64,000 nt of DNA from Cytophagaceae bacterium. GTDB lineage: Bacteria; Bacteroidota; Bacteroidia; Cytophagales; Cytophagaceae. The notes under the pieces were generated by a model. It searched no databases. It saw only the letters and a program-made list of their open reading frames with translations, and was not told the DNA's origin. Made by a program: the position numbers and the translations under genes. Shown in pieces: positions 56,401-64,000 of this stretch (within the stretch, counting starts at the first letter, position 1; the number at the start of each line of letters is the position of its first letter). Location: assembly GCA_025455005.1 (NCBI GenBank), contig JALONH010000012.1, forward strand, positions 1 to 64,000, read 5' to 3'.

Positions 56401-58125
56401 CTATGGGTATATTAATAACACTTGACCGGGTTTAATATCTGTAGAATTTAAAGTATTATCTTTCATTATTTTATCTGAAGTCGTCCCATAACGTTTAGAA
56501 ATTTGATACAAGGTTTCACCACTTGATACAACGTGAGAGATGGGACTACTTTTCTGTTCCATTATTTTTTTACCGACAATAAGCTGTTGTCCGACTTGTA
56601 TAGAATACCCTGATAACTGATTCCATAACCGAATACTATCCGAATCCACTTGATATAATCTTGAAATAGCAAAAACAGTTTCTCCCGATTGAACTTTATG
56701 ATATTGAAATTGAACGTTGGTATTCTGCCTTACCTCTAAGTTTGAATTACGCCCTTCGGTGAACGTATCCCTTTTACTATTGGTATAATCAAATTTTGGT
56801 TCTGATGGACGAATAGGAACAGTTATCTGTCTATATTCTATTGCTTGATCCATCGGCCTTTTATCGCGTAACCACAAGACTCTTCCTTGTCTAAGCATTT
56901 CATTTTTACTCATTCTATTTTTCTTACGAATGGAAGAAGTAGTCACAGCATATTGTTGAGCGATATCCCAAATACTTTCTCCGGGCTGAACTACATGTTC
57001 TCGTACTAAAGCCTTAGTCCGTTTAAGTTGAAGAAAATAATAGTGCCCATACTTTATTTTTTCATAACCGGACAATTCATTATAATATAAAAAAGACTCT
57101 TTTTTTAATCCGGCTTTTAAGGCTAATGAATTAATATCGTCAGAAGCGCTAGCTCTGATAGCTTTAACTCCGTTAACCGATGCAAAAACCGGGAACTGAG
57201 TTGAATCTTTAAATGTTGCTACATCAGGGAATTTTGTAGAAGGAGTAAGGACTACAGTAGGCGTCGGTTGGACTACGTTAGGTTTGTATTGATCGACTGA
57301 CTCTTTTTGTACCGGTAACAGAACGATGTAATCTTTATCTTGTGGTATTCTGTCTTTAATACACCACTTATTATATTCTTTTAACACTTCAAGATCCACT
57401 TTCGTCTCTTTACTTATTTCTATAAAAGATTTATTTTTTATGCCGGTCAATTCGATTAATGCTAAGGTAGGATGTGCACTCTTGTTTACTATAGGTTCGT
57501 ATGCTACCTTATAAGCTATAAAGCGTAATGCATACCAATGCAAATCTTCTTCTATAAGCATATGAGCAGCTCCGACATATTTTTGTTTAATGTGTGGTTT
57601 AACTCCACCGGCTCCCAAATTATAAGACAGAATAGCATATATCCAATTTTGTACTACAGCATTATTTCTTTTCAAATATGCTGCAGCCCCTTTAGTTGAG
57701 TATACAATATGCTTGCGTTCATCTACTGATTCATTAACTTGTACGCCAACTTCTATGGCAGACTCTTTTTTAAACTGCCAAAATCCTACCGCATTAGACG
57801 AAGATACCGCATCTGAAATCAAAGAAGATTCTTGTAAGGCTAAATATTTTACTTCATCCGGAAAGTTAAGTTCTGAAAATATTCGCTCTATAATAGGGAA
57901 GTATAAATTCGCTCGGTCCACTTTTTGTTGCAGGTATTTTTGATTAGCATAAATCATTTGAATATCTGCTTGAATTTTTTTTCGAGCACCGGAAGTAAAC
58001 GTTAACTGGAGTCCACCGATAGAAAGTTGCTCCGGGAGGCTTGGAATAGAGTAATTTTGTGCTACACAGAGTAGAGTTGAACAAATGTATAGCCCGATAA
58101 CAGTTATATATCTTATTGCATTCAT
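56401..58125 (-). CDS. lytic transglycosylase with LysM repeats (MltD-like)
   Basis: This 574-residue exported protein has a signal peptide ending near CVAQ. An SLT-type lytic transglycosylase domain spans about 65-230, with catalytic Glu99 in ALQESS, the VGFWQF and YAILSYNLGAGGV motifs, and a basic extension. About 375-420, 472-520 and 529-574 are three LysM domains (QPGESIWDIAQQYAV, QSGETVFAISRLYQV, SSGETLYQISKRYGT). It cleaves peptidoglycan glycan strands non-hydrolytically. Its start overlaps the O-methyltransferase stop by four bases. Confidence 0.93.
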   Translation of the reverse strand: MNAIRYITVIGLYICSTLLCVAQNYSIPSLPEQLSIGGLQLTFTSGARKKIQADIQMIYANQKYLQQKVDRANLYFPIIERIFSELNFPDEVKYLALQESSLISDAVSSSNAVGFWQFKKESAIEVGVQVNESVDERKHIVYSTKGAAAYLKRNNAVVQNWIYAILSYNLGAGGVKPHIKQKYVGAAHMLIEEDLHWYALRFIAYKVAYEPIVNKSAHPTLALIELTGIKNKSFIEISKETKVDLEVLKEYNKWCIKDRIPQDKDYIVLLPVQKESVDQYKPNVVQPTPTVVLTPSTKFPDVATFKDSTQFPVFASVNGVKAIRASASDDINSLALKAGLKKESFLYYNELSGYEKIKYGHYYFLQLKRTKALVREHVVQPGESIWDIAQQYAVTTSSIRKKNRMSKNEMLRQGRVLWLRDKRPMDQAIEYRQITVPIRPSEPKFDYTNSKRDTFTEGRNSNLEVRQNTNVQFQYHKVQSGETVFAISRLYQVDSDSIRLWNQLSGYSIQVGQQLIVGKKIMEQKSSPISHVVSSGETLYQISKRYGTTSDKIMKDNTLNSTDIKPGQVLLIYP

Positions 58126-58763
58126 TTTTTTCGAATTAATGTAATTCCGTCGCGGATAGGAACAATCACTTGCTCCACGCGTTCATCCTTTGCAATCTTT
58201 CGATTTAAAGCATCTAACGCTTGTGTGTCTTTATCTTTTTCGACCAATAATGGATTCGTTACTTTGCCTTTCCAAAGCGTATTATCGATCAAAACTAATG
58301 TTCCCGGTTGTATCAAAGGAATAATCATATCGTAATAATGACTATAATTTTGTTTATCGGCATCGATAAACACTAAATCAAAAGAATAGTGTAACGTAGG
58401 AATAATTTGAATGGCATCACCGGTATGTAATTCAAATTGAATAGGGAAGTTTGATTCCTTCAAGTAAGCACTTACCCTATCGCGTAGTTCTTCATTTATA
58501 TCTATTGAACACAATACACCACCGGGTGTTATACCCTCTGCCAAACATAAGGCGGAATATCCGGTAAAGGTACCTATCTCTAAAACATACTTAGGTCGAA
58601 CTAATTTACTCATCATAGATAAAAATCTACCTTGAACAGGACCTGAAATCATATTCGGCATCAAGACTTCTTTATAGGTATCTAAACGAACTTTTTCAAG
58701 TAAATGCGATTCCGGAGTAGCTAGAACTTCTAAATAGTGCTCTATTTCTTGTGTATTAATCAT
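58122..58763 (-). CDS. O-methyltransferase (family 3, CCoAOMT-like)
   Basis: This 213-residue SAM-dependent methyltransferase has motif I YVLEIGTFTGYSALCLAEG, the acidic SIDINEELR, and the metal-site region LVFIDADKQNYSHYYD followed by LIDNTLWKG. The length and motifs fit bacterial catechol/caffeoyl-CoA-type O-methyltransferases. The substrate is unknown, though similar Bacteroidota genes occur beside unrelated genes. Its start overlaps the M16 peptidase stop by eight bases. Confidence 0.9.
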   Translation of the reverse strand: MINTQEIEHYLEVLATPESHLLEKVRLDTYKEVLMPNMISGPVQGRFLSMMSKLVRPKYVLEIGTFTGYSALCLAEGITPGGVLCSIDINEELRDRVSAYLKESNFPIQFELHTGDAIQIIPTLHYSFDLVFIDADKQNYSHYYDMIIPLIQPGTLVLIDNTLWKGKVTNPLLVEKDKDTQALDALNRKIAKDERVEQVIVPIRDGITLIRKK

Positions 58764-60000
58764 GCTTAGGATGATATTCTAATGTGCTCAACGTGTTAAA
58801 ATCCAACCATTCCGTTGCTAAAGCATGCAACTGAGCCGATGTGATCCCTTCTATCTTTTTTATTACAGAATCCAGTGACTCTATTCTATTATAGTCTAAC
58901 CAACTTTTACCCATCATTTGCATGACACTTAAGTTATTTTCTTCTGCCATATACAACTGACCTTTTATTTGTTCTTTTAATCGATGCAATTGAATAGAAG
59001 ATATTTTTTTGGCTCTTAATTGTTGTATTTCTTTTTGAAAAAGAGAATAGGCTTTATTAAAGTTAGAGGGATCTGTTGCAAAATAAAAATTAAAGAAGCC
59101 CACTTCTTCATAGGTGTTGATTGTTGAATCTATAGTATAGACATAGCCCTTTTTCTCTCTTAATGCCATATTTAATAAAGAGGACATACCGGGTCCCGCC
59201 AGTAAATTAATCAACAAATGAAATTGTAATCGTTTTTTATCTTGATAAGACATCCCTATTCCTCCCACCATACAGTGGGTCTGATTTAAAGACATTTCTT
59301 TTATTTGTTGACTAGGCTGATATAGTTTAAAATATTTTCGTTTTTTATTTTTAAAAGAGGCCGGTATAGAGGATAAAATACCATCACATATCGTTTTTAC
59401 TTCTGAAAATGAATGCGGACTCACCACTACGAAAGCCGTTTGACGGGTATCTAATTGTTGATGTATATACTGGTGTAATTGTTGATGAGTAAAGGACGAA
59501 ACCGTTTTTTCAATACCTAATATATTGTAACCTAATGAGTGTTTTGGAAATAATTGAGATTCAAATTCATCTTGAATATTATCTTCCGGACTGTCTCGAT
59601 ACATCATCATCTCTTCTAAGACAACACGAATCTCTTTCTTTACTTCTTTTTCAGGAAAGATAGAATGGAAAGTAATATCCGTTAGTAAGTCTACTGCTAC
59701 CGATAAATACATGAAGGGTAAAGAAGCATGAAACCAAATTTTTTCTTTTGTAGTGTAAGCGTTTAAGTCGCCACCCACATTTTCAATAGTAGAAATAATC
59801 TTAGTAGCAGAACGGCGTTCCGTTCCTTTGAATGCCATATGTTCCCAAAAGTGAGCTATACCTTGGTTAGCGGCATTTTCATCTCTACTTCCTATATCCG
59901 TTATAAAACCACAATGCGCTATTTTAGAATAAGAAGTCTGTTTATGCAACAGGGTAATACCATTGGGGTATTGATGTATATTAAATTCTTTTTGAACCAC
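58756..60000 (-). CDS. M16 family zinc peptidase (pitrilysin/processing-peptidase type)
   Basis: This 414-residue peptidase has the inverted zinc motif HFWEH at 50-54 and the distal Glu in the EEMMMYRDSPED region (near 127-138). The N-terminal opening LPNGI-like YPNGITLL and the GIAHFWEHMAFKGT box match M16B peptidases. The chosen start is a GTG at 60000, because no in-frame ATG precedes the conserved N terminus. No signal peptide is visible, so it is predicted to be cytoplasmic. It lies three bases after the subtilase. Confidence 0.9.
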   Translation of the reverse strand: MVQKEFNIHQYPNGITLLHKQTSYSKIAHCGFITDIGSRDENAANQGIAHFWEHMAFKGTERRSATKIISTIENVGGDLNAYTTKEKIWFHASLPFMYLSVAVDLLTDITFHSIFPEKEVKKEIRVVLEEMMMYRDSPEDNIQDEFESQLFPKHSLGYNILGIEKTVSSFTHQQLHQYIHQQLDTRQTAFVVVSPHSFSEVKTICDGILSSIPASFKNKKRKYFKLYQPSQQIKEMSLNQTHCMVGGIGMSYQDKKRLQFHLLINLLAGPGMSSLLNMALREKKGYVYTIDSTINTYEEVGFFNFYFATDPSNFNKAYSLFQKEIQQLRAKKISSIQLHRLKEQIKGQLYMAEENNLSVMQMMGKSWLDYNRIESLDSVIKKIEGITSAQLHALATEWLDFNTLSTLEYHPKHD

Positions 60001-60003
60001 AAA

Positions 60004-61557
60004 TTATTTCCAAATGATTTCTATAACTACATCTCTATCGGCTGTAACCGTTGTAAATACTGCATTTTTAGGACGGACAACTAAAATGCGCTGATGAGCA
60101 TTTACTAAAATAGCATCCGAAATTACTTTTGTAGCATTGGATTTATGAATGACCGTAAACTCAGTAGCACGAGTATACGCTTCCAACGAGACCTTTCTTC
60201 GTTTTCCTTTGAGTTCTAAAACTACTGCTTTAGAAACGGCTAAAGAAGTATCTTTCATTAACGAAATCGCTCGATCTGCTTGAGGAACTCCATAGCCCAT
60301 ATAATTATTAGCATATGGGTATAAGTGACCACTTTTTTCAACTACTTTTTTTAATGTAGCAGGAGAAAGTGTAGAATCGTATTGAATTAAGCAGGTCACA
60401 AAACCGGCAACAGATGGACAAGAAAAAGATGTACCATTTAAGGAATAAGCTGAAACATTCGGTTTAATATAAGGTAATACATCCGGGCCTATGCTACTAT
60501 AACCTTCCTTCTTCCATGGTGAAAATCCATTAGCGGCAACTGCTAAGGTACTATACGCATCAGCCGGTGCAGTTATAATTTTCCAATCTTTTGCGCCTTC
60601 ATTTCCTGCAGATACAACAAGAAATATCCCTTTTTGACGTACCGCTAATTCTGCCGCTTTTGAAATTCGGGCTGTAGAACCGTTCATTTCTTCTTTCTTA
60701 TAATTATCTGCAGGATTATCCATTTTAGTTGCATAACCTAAGGATGTACTGATTAATTGAACTCCTAAACTATCCATCCACTCCATTGCCATAATCCACA
60801 TATCCTCCTCTCCTCTGTGTTCTCTATTCCCATCTTCTGTTCGAGCCAGGTAATAGGTAGCATTGGGGGCCATTCCAACTTGATACGACTTACTTGTATC
60901 ATAACCGGCTAAACGGTTCATCACTTCCATACCATGAAAATCTGCACCCGTCACTTTTGTTTGAATAATATCAGTTCGCGTTGGATCAATAAAATCCTTC
61001 TGTTGTACTATCTTATTTTCATACAACAAATGTGTTAAGAGAGGGTTTTTATCTAACTCATAAAAACCAGCATCAATCACTCCTACTCGAACCCCTTTTC
61101 CATTCAACTGTATTTGTTGAAAATACGCACCATTCATTTGTTGTAAAGAAATATGCGAAAAGCTGGGATCGGGTTGAATTGTAGAGGAAGTCGCGACTAA
61201 TTCAATAACAACAGGCTCTACTGAATGAATAAAGGGCATGGTCTCTAAATAGTTTTTTTGCTCTAATGTTAAATATGCTGTTACCGCATTCATCCATTTA
61301 GAAGTAGCCACCAACTGTAGGACATGTTGTCGAACGGAAGAAATATAGTTTGGATTAAGGGGAATATCCGTCCATTGATATAAAGGTATAGCTTGATTTG
61401 TTCGATGTTGAATACAAGCCGGCGATAAATGTTTTGTATAATTATACCCTATTGTATCTTTATCCGTAAATTGAATCCAATATTTAGTCTGTGCTATAGT
61501 TAAAGAAGACATTGAGAAACAAAAAAGAGTAAAGACGACAAAACGGTTGAATAACAT
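60004..61557 (-). CDS. secreted S8 subtilisin-family serine protease
   Basis: This 517-residue exported protease has a signal peptide ending near LTIAQ. An inhibitor-like pro-region covers about 24-115. The catalytic triad is Asp162 in VGVIDAGF, His208 in DFHGMEV and Ser377 in NGTSFSCPS, with the oxyanion Asn319 in VSAGNE. The C-terminal part after about 430 is beta-rich but shows no clear T9SS sorting domain. It leads a seven-gene minus-strand run. A 46-base gap separates it from the divergent aminopeptidase gene. Confidence 0.93.
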   Translation of the reverse strand: MLFNRFVVFTLFCFSMSSLTIAQTKYWIQFTDKDTIGYNYTKHLSPACIQHRTNQAIPLYQWTDIPLNPNYISSVRQHVLQLVATSKWMNAVTAYLTLEQKNYLETMPFIHSVEPVVIELVATSSTIQPDPSFSHISLQQMNGAYFQQIQLNGKGVRVGVIDAGFYELDKNPLLTHLLYENKIVQQKDFIDPTRTDIIQTKVTGADFHGMEVMNRLAGYDTSKSYQVGMAPNATYYLARTEDGNREHRGEEDMWIMAMEWMDSLGVQLISTSLGYATKMDNPADNYKKEEMNGSTARISKAAELAVRQKGIFLVVSAGNEGAKDWKIITAPADAYSTLAVAANGFSPWKKEGYSSIGPDVLPYIKPNVSAYSLNGTSFSCPSVAGFVTCLIQYDSTLSPATLKKVVEKSGHLYPYANNYMGYGVPQADRAISLMKDTSLAVSKAVVLELKGKRRKVSLEAYTRATEFTVIHKSNATKVISDAILVNAHQRILVVRPKNAVFTTVTADRDVVIEIIWK

Positions 61558-61603
61558 AGATGTAAAATTAGATTTAACAATTTATTATATAAAAATAACC
61601 AAA

Positions 61604-62884
61604 ATGAGATACTCTACCATCGAACCGAGTTTTTTTATTACCAACCGACAGCAATTAGCGACCAAGCTTCCTCCGAAAACGATTGCTATTTTTCATTCCA
61701 ATCCCATATATCCAACTAATGCAGATGGAGTACACCCTTTCAAACAAAATAGTGATTTGTTTTATTTCAGTGGAATAGACCAAGAAGAAACTATACTTGT
61801 TCTATTTCCCGATGCCCTAAATCCTGCCTATCGAGAAATCTTATTCATACTTCCTTCGAGCGAACATACAATAACGTGGGAAGGAGAAAAACTGAGTAAA
61901 GTAGCAGCCACAGCTTTGTCGGGTATTGAAACAGTCTTTTGGGTACAAGAACTGGATAAAATTATAAAACCACTTCTTTTGGAAAGTACGACCATAGCAT
62001 TAAATCCAAACGAGCATTTACGTGCTACGTATGGAGTTAAAACTGCTACAGATGCTTTTATTGAAAAATGCCGGCAAGAGTATTCCTTACACCAATACAT
62101 GCGACTAGCCCCACTGTGTGCTGAATTGCGTGTTATTAAGAAAAATCAAGAAATTGAACAACTAAAAAAAGCGATTAAAATAACGTTTGAAGCCTTTATG
62201 GCAGCTACTCGAAGTCTACGTTCGGGTTGTAAAGAATATGAATTGGAGGCGATTATTCATTATCATTTTCTAAAACACGGTTCCAGAGGCCCCGCATATG
62301 CTTCCATTATCGCATCCGGAAAAAATGCCAATATATTACACTATATTAAAAACGACTCCATCTGTACGGATGGAGATCTTGTTTTAATGGATTTTGGTGC
62401 GGAATATGGAAATTATAATGCAGATTTAACTCGGGTATTACCGGTGAGTGGAAAATTTTCTCCCCGCCAAAAAGAATTGTATCAATCCGTGTTAACGATT
62501 TTTAAGACCATTAAAAAAGAGTATGTACCGGGAAAATCGTTAAAGGAACTAAATACAACTGCAGGACTTATTTGCACCGAAGAATGTTTAAAATTAGGAT
62601 TACTGACACCAAACGATGTTTCCGGAAATCCGAATGCGTATAAAAAGTATTTTATGCATGGAATTGGACACCATTTAGGTTTGGATGTACATGATGTTCA
62701 CCCTATCGAACATATTTTAGAACCGGGTATGGTTTTAACTTTGGAACCGGGCTTATATGTACCAACAGAAGGCATAGGGATTCGTTTAGAGAATAATATT
62801 GTCCTAACGACGAATGGAAACGAAGACCTAATGGAATATATACCATTAGAAATCAATGATATAGAAAACATAATGGCAGAATAA
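61604..62884 (+). CDS. pepP: Xaa-Pro aminopeptidase (aminopeptidase P, M24)
   Basis: From the ATG at 61604 (426 residues) this is an aminopeptidase P. The N-terminal AMP_N domain has NSDLFYFSGIDQEE. The C-terminal pita-bread M24 domain has metal-binding LVLMDFGAEYGNYNADLTR, FMHGIGHHLGLDVHD and MVLTLEPGLYVP, which supply the Asp, Asp, His, Glu, Glu ligands. It removes N-terminal residues that precede proline. An in-frame ATG at 61547 overlaps the subtilase start and is rejected. Confidence 0.95.
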   Translation: MRYSTIEPSFFITNRQQLATKLPPKTIAIFHSNPIYPTNADGVHPFKQNSDLFYFSGIDQEETILVLFPDALNPAYREILFILPSSEHTITWEGEKLSKVAATALSGIETVFWVQELDKIIKPLLLESTTIALNPNEHLRATYGVKTATDAFIEKCRQEYSLHQYMRLAPLCAELRVIKKNQEIEQLKKAIKITFEAFMAATRSLRSGCKEYELEAIIHYHFLKHGSRGPAYASIIASGKNANILHYIKNDSICTDGDLVLMDFGAEYGNYNADLTRVLPVSGKFSPRQKELYQSVLTIFKTIKKEYVPGKSLKELNTTAGLICTEECLKLGLLTPNDVSGNPNAYKKYFMHGIGHHLGLDVHDVHPIEHILEPGMVLTLEPGLYVPTEGIGIRLENNIVLTTNGNEDLMEYIPLEINDIENIMAE

Positions 62885-62991
62885 TACGCATGTAATATGA
62901 AAGGTGTTTTTTAAGTAAAATCCTTTCCCTATCTACGCAACCTATAGTTACACTTTAAAGTATAAGGAGATAAGACTTCTAGGCGACATCT

Positions 62992-63867
62992 ATGAAAACA
63001 CTACTAAACATATTAGCCGTAATTAGTTTCATACTAATGGGTTCATCGTTTAATCAACCCGACGCCGGCAATTATTACGAAAGTGGATTGAACAGTCTGA
63101 ACAGCCAGGACTATATGAAAGCAATTGGCGATTTTACAAATGCCATAGCTTTAAATGGCAAAAATGGGGATGCCTATTATCAAAGAGCATACGCTAAAGA
63201 ATTATTAGGAAACAAGATGGGCTTTTTTAGTACAGATTTGTGTGGAGATTTAGTGATGGCTATGGTGAATGGGAAAAAAGAAGCCAGCAAAAAATTAAAT
63301 GAACTTTGTTTGGGTGAATGTTATGATTTAGATGGAGCATTCATAGACCCGGAGTCCGTATACTGTGCTGATTTCAGCTCGAAAGTATTAACAGATTTAC
63401 CGGCTGACATGGATCGACTGGCATATGTAGTTAAGTTAAATTTATTTAACAATAAAGTGCCTACCCTATCCGCTAAATGGGCGGCAATGGATCAGTTGAT
63501 ATCACTAGACCTTTCAAGTAACCGATTAAGTTTAATTCCTTCCGTAATAGGGAAATTAACCCACTTAGAAGAATTAAATTTAAATAAAAATCTAATTCCC
63601 ACCTTACCGATTGAAATCAGTCACATGAAAAAGTTAAAGAAATTGACAATGCGTCAAAACGCATTAACTTCTTTACCAAATGAGTTCTGTGATCTAGAGC
63701 AATTAGAATCGTTAGACCTTGCAATGAATACGTTAGTGGCACTACCTGCCAATATAGGAAACCTGAAAAACTTAAAGCATTTGACTCTTGTAGGGAATGA
63801 AATTCCTGCAAAAGAGCAACAACGAATCAAAGCCGCGTTACCCAATACGCAAATTGTTTTTGAATAA
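62992..63867 (+). CDS. secreted TPR - leucine-rich-repeat protein
   Basis: This 291-residue protein has a signal peptide (MKTLLNILAVISFILMGSS). A TPR-like pair at about 30-60 (YYESGLNSLNSQDYMKAIGD) is followed by a Cys-containing linker and about six LRRs of the LPxxI kind from about 140 to 275 (LISLDLSSNRLSLIPSVIG, LKKLTMRQNALTSLPNEFC). The combination of TPR with LRR in a small exported protein is unusual. It is probably a protein-binding scaffold; no function is assigned. A terminator lies about 25 bases after the stop. Confidence 0.82.
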   Translation: MKTLLNILAVISFILMGSSFNQPDAGNYYESGLNSLNSQDYMKAIGDFTNAIALNGKNGDAYYQRAYAKELLGNKMGFFSTDLCGDLVMAMVNGKKEASKKLNELCLGECYDLDGAFIDPESVYCADFSSKVLTDLPADMDRLAYVVKLNLFNNKVPTLSAKWAAMDQLISLDLSSNRLSLIPSVIGKLTHLEELNLNKNLIPTLPIEISHMKKLKKLTMRQNALTSLPNEFCDLEQLESLDLAMNTLVALPANIGNLKNLKHLTLVGNEIPAKEQQRIKAALPNTQIVFE

Positions 63868-63892
63868 TAGTGTTTAGTTAGTAGTTAGTTTA

Positions 63893-63927
63893 GTCAAAAA
63901 AAAACCGCTTTTCAGCGGTTTTTTTTA
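63893..63927. terminator. bidirectional terminator
   Basis: ACCGCT-TTTC-AGCGGT (63904-63919) is flanked by A's on the left and T's on the right; it serves the LRR gene and the truncated minus-strand gene that follows. Confidence 0.92.
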
Positions 63928-63944
63928 TTTTTATGATTGAAGTG

Positions 63945-64000
63945 TTAAGCTAAAGAAATACGTTTGAAAGAAGTAACCGTTAATCCTTTAGATGTTTCAT
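63945..64000 (-). CDS. 3' end of a minus-strand gene, product unidentified
   Basis: On the minus strand, codons from 63998 read ETSKGLTVTSFKRISLA followed by TAA at 63945-63947, and the bidirectional terminator starts 17 bases after that stop. The frame is open to the window edge and the terminator spacing fits a real gene end. Only 17 codons are visible, too few to name the product. Confidence 0.45.
   Translation of the reverse strand, partial: ETSKGLTVTSFKRISLA

Overview
The window is one contiguous stretch of chromosome from an AT-rich member of the Bacteroidota. The evidence is the presence of type IX secretion (T9SS) genes porQ, porD and a PorE-like OmpA protein, a secreted metalloprotease with a T9SS-type C-terminal sorting domain, the Bacteroidota-style omega-like RNA polymerase subunit between bamD and coaBC, a bacterial GH3-family gene, an OstA-like protein, and the near absence of Shine-Dalgarno sequences. 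No transposase, prophage, CRISPR array or integrase was found. Nearly all of it is core or envelope-related chromosome.

Layout. 1-6.2 kb: tRNA-Leu(CAA), a DUF62/SAM-hydroxide-adenosyltransferase-fold protein, then a plus-strand run phoH - M43 metalloprotease - comEC - enoyl-CoA hydratase. 6.2-15.8 kb: a minus-strand, almost gapless run ldhA-like - usp - TPR/CHAT protease-like - bioF - bioD - bioA - secreted unknown. 15.8-22 kb: DUF1573 protein, a possible structured RNA leader, an acetoacetyl-CoA-synthetase-like ligase, glycerate kinase, an outer-membrane barrel and a lipoprotein sharing a C-terminal domain, a muconolactone-isomerase-like protein and tRNA-Glu(UUC). 22-31.4 kb: gap, a DinB-like protein, lon-porQ-hslU, and a PorE-like OmpA-family protein. 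31.4-36.7 kb: GH3 - dxr - rseP - LysM protein. 37-41.2 kb: GT2 glycosyltransferase, HtrA protease, dnaA with an AT-rich upstream region that may be the origin. 41.2-49.8 kb: ostA-like, bamD, rpoZ-like, coaBC, porD, recN, fabI, queA. 49.9-52.3 kb: tilS, mdh. 52.3-61.6 kb: a seven-gene minus-strand run, subtilase - M16 peptidase - O-methyltransferase - lytic transglycosylase/LysM - two PAS histidine kinases - receiver-only response regulator. 61.6-64 kb: Xaa-Pro aminopeptidase, TPR/LRR protein, and the 3' end of another gene.

How the genes fit together. The window is rich in envelope biogenesis (BamD, OstA-like, RseP, LysM proteins, HtrA, GH3), T9SS parts and substrates, and protein quality control (Lon, HslU, HtrA, RseP, subtilase, M16). 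The two most unusual units are the CHAT-domain protein locked into the biotin operon with ldhA and usp, and the protease/transglycosylase/two-kinase operon. Other points worth a second look are a DUF62 protein lacking the family's Asp-Arg-His triad, a nested inverted repeat upstream of the acyl-CoA ligase, and a marked excess of the palindrome CCGG.
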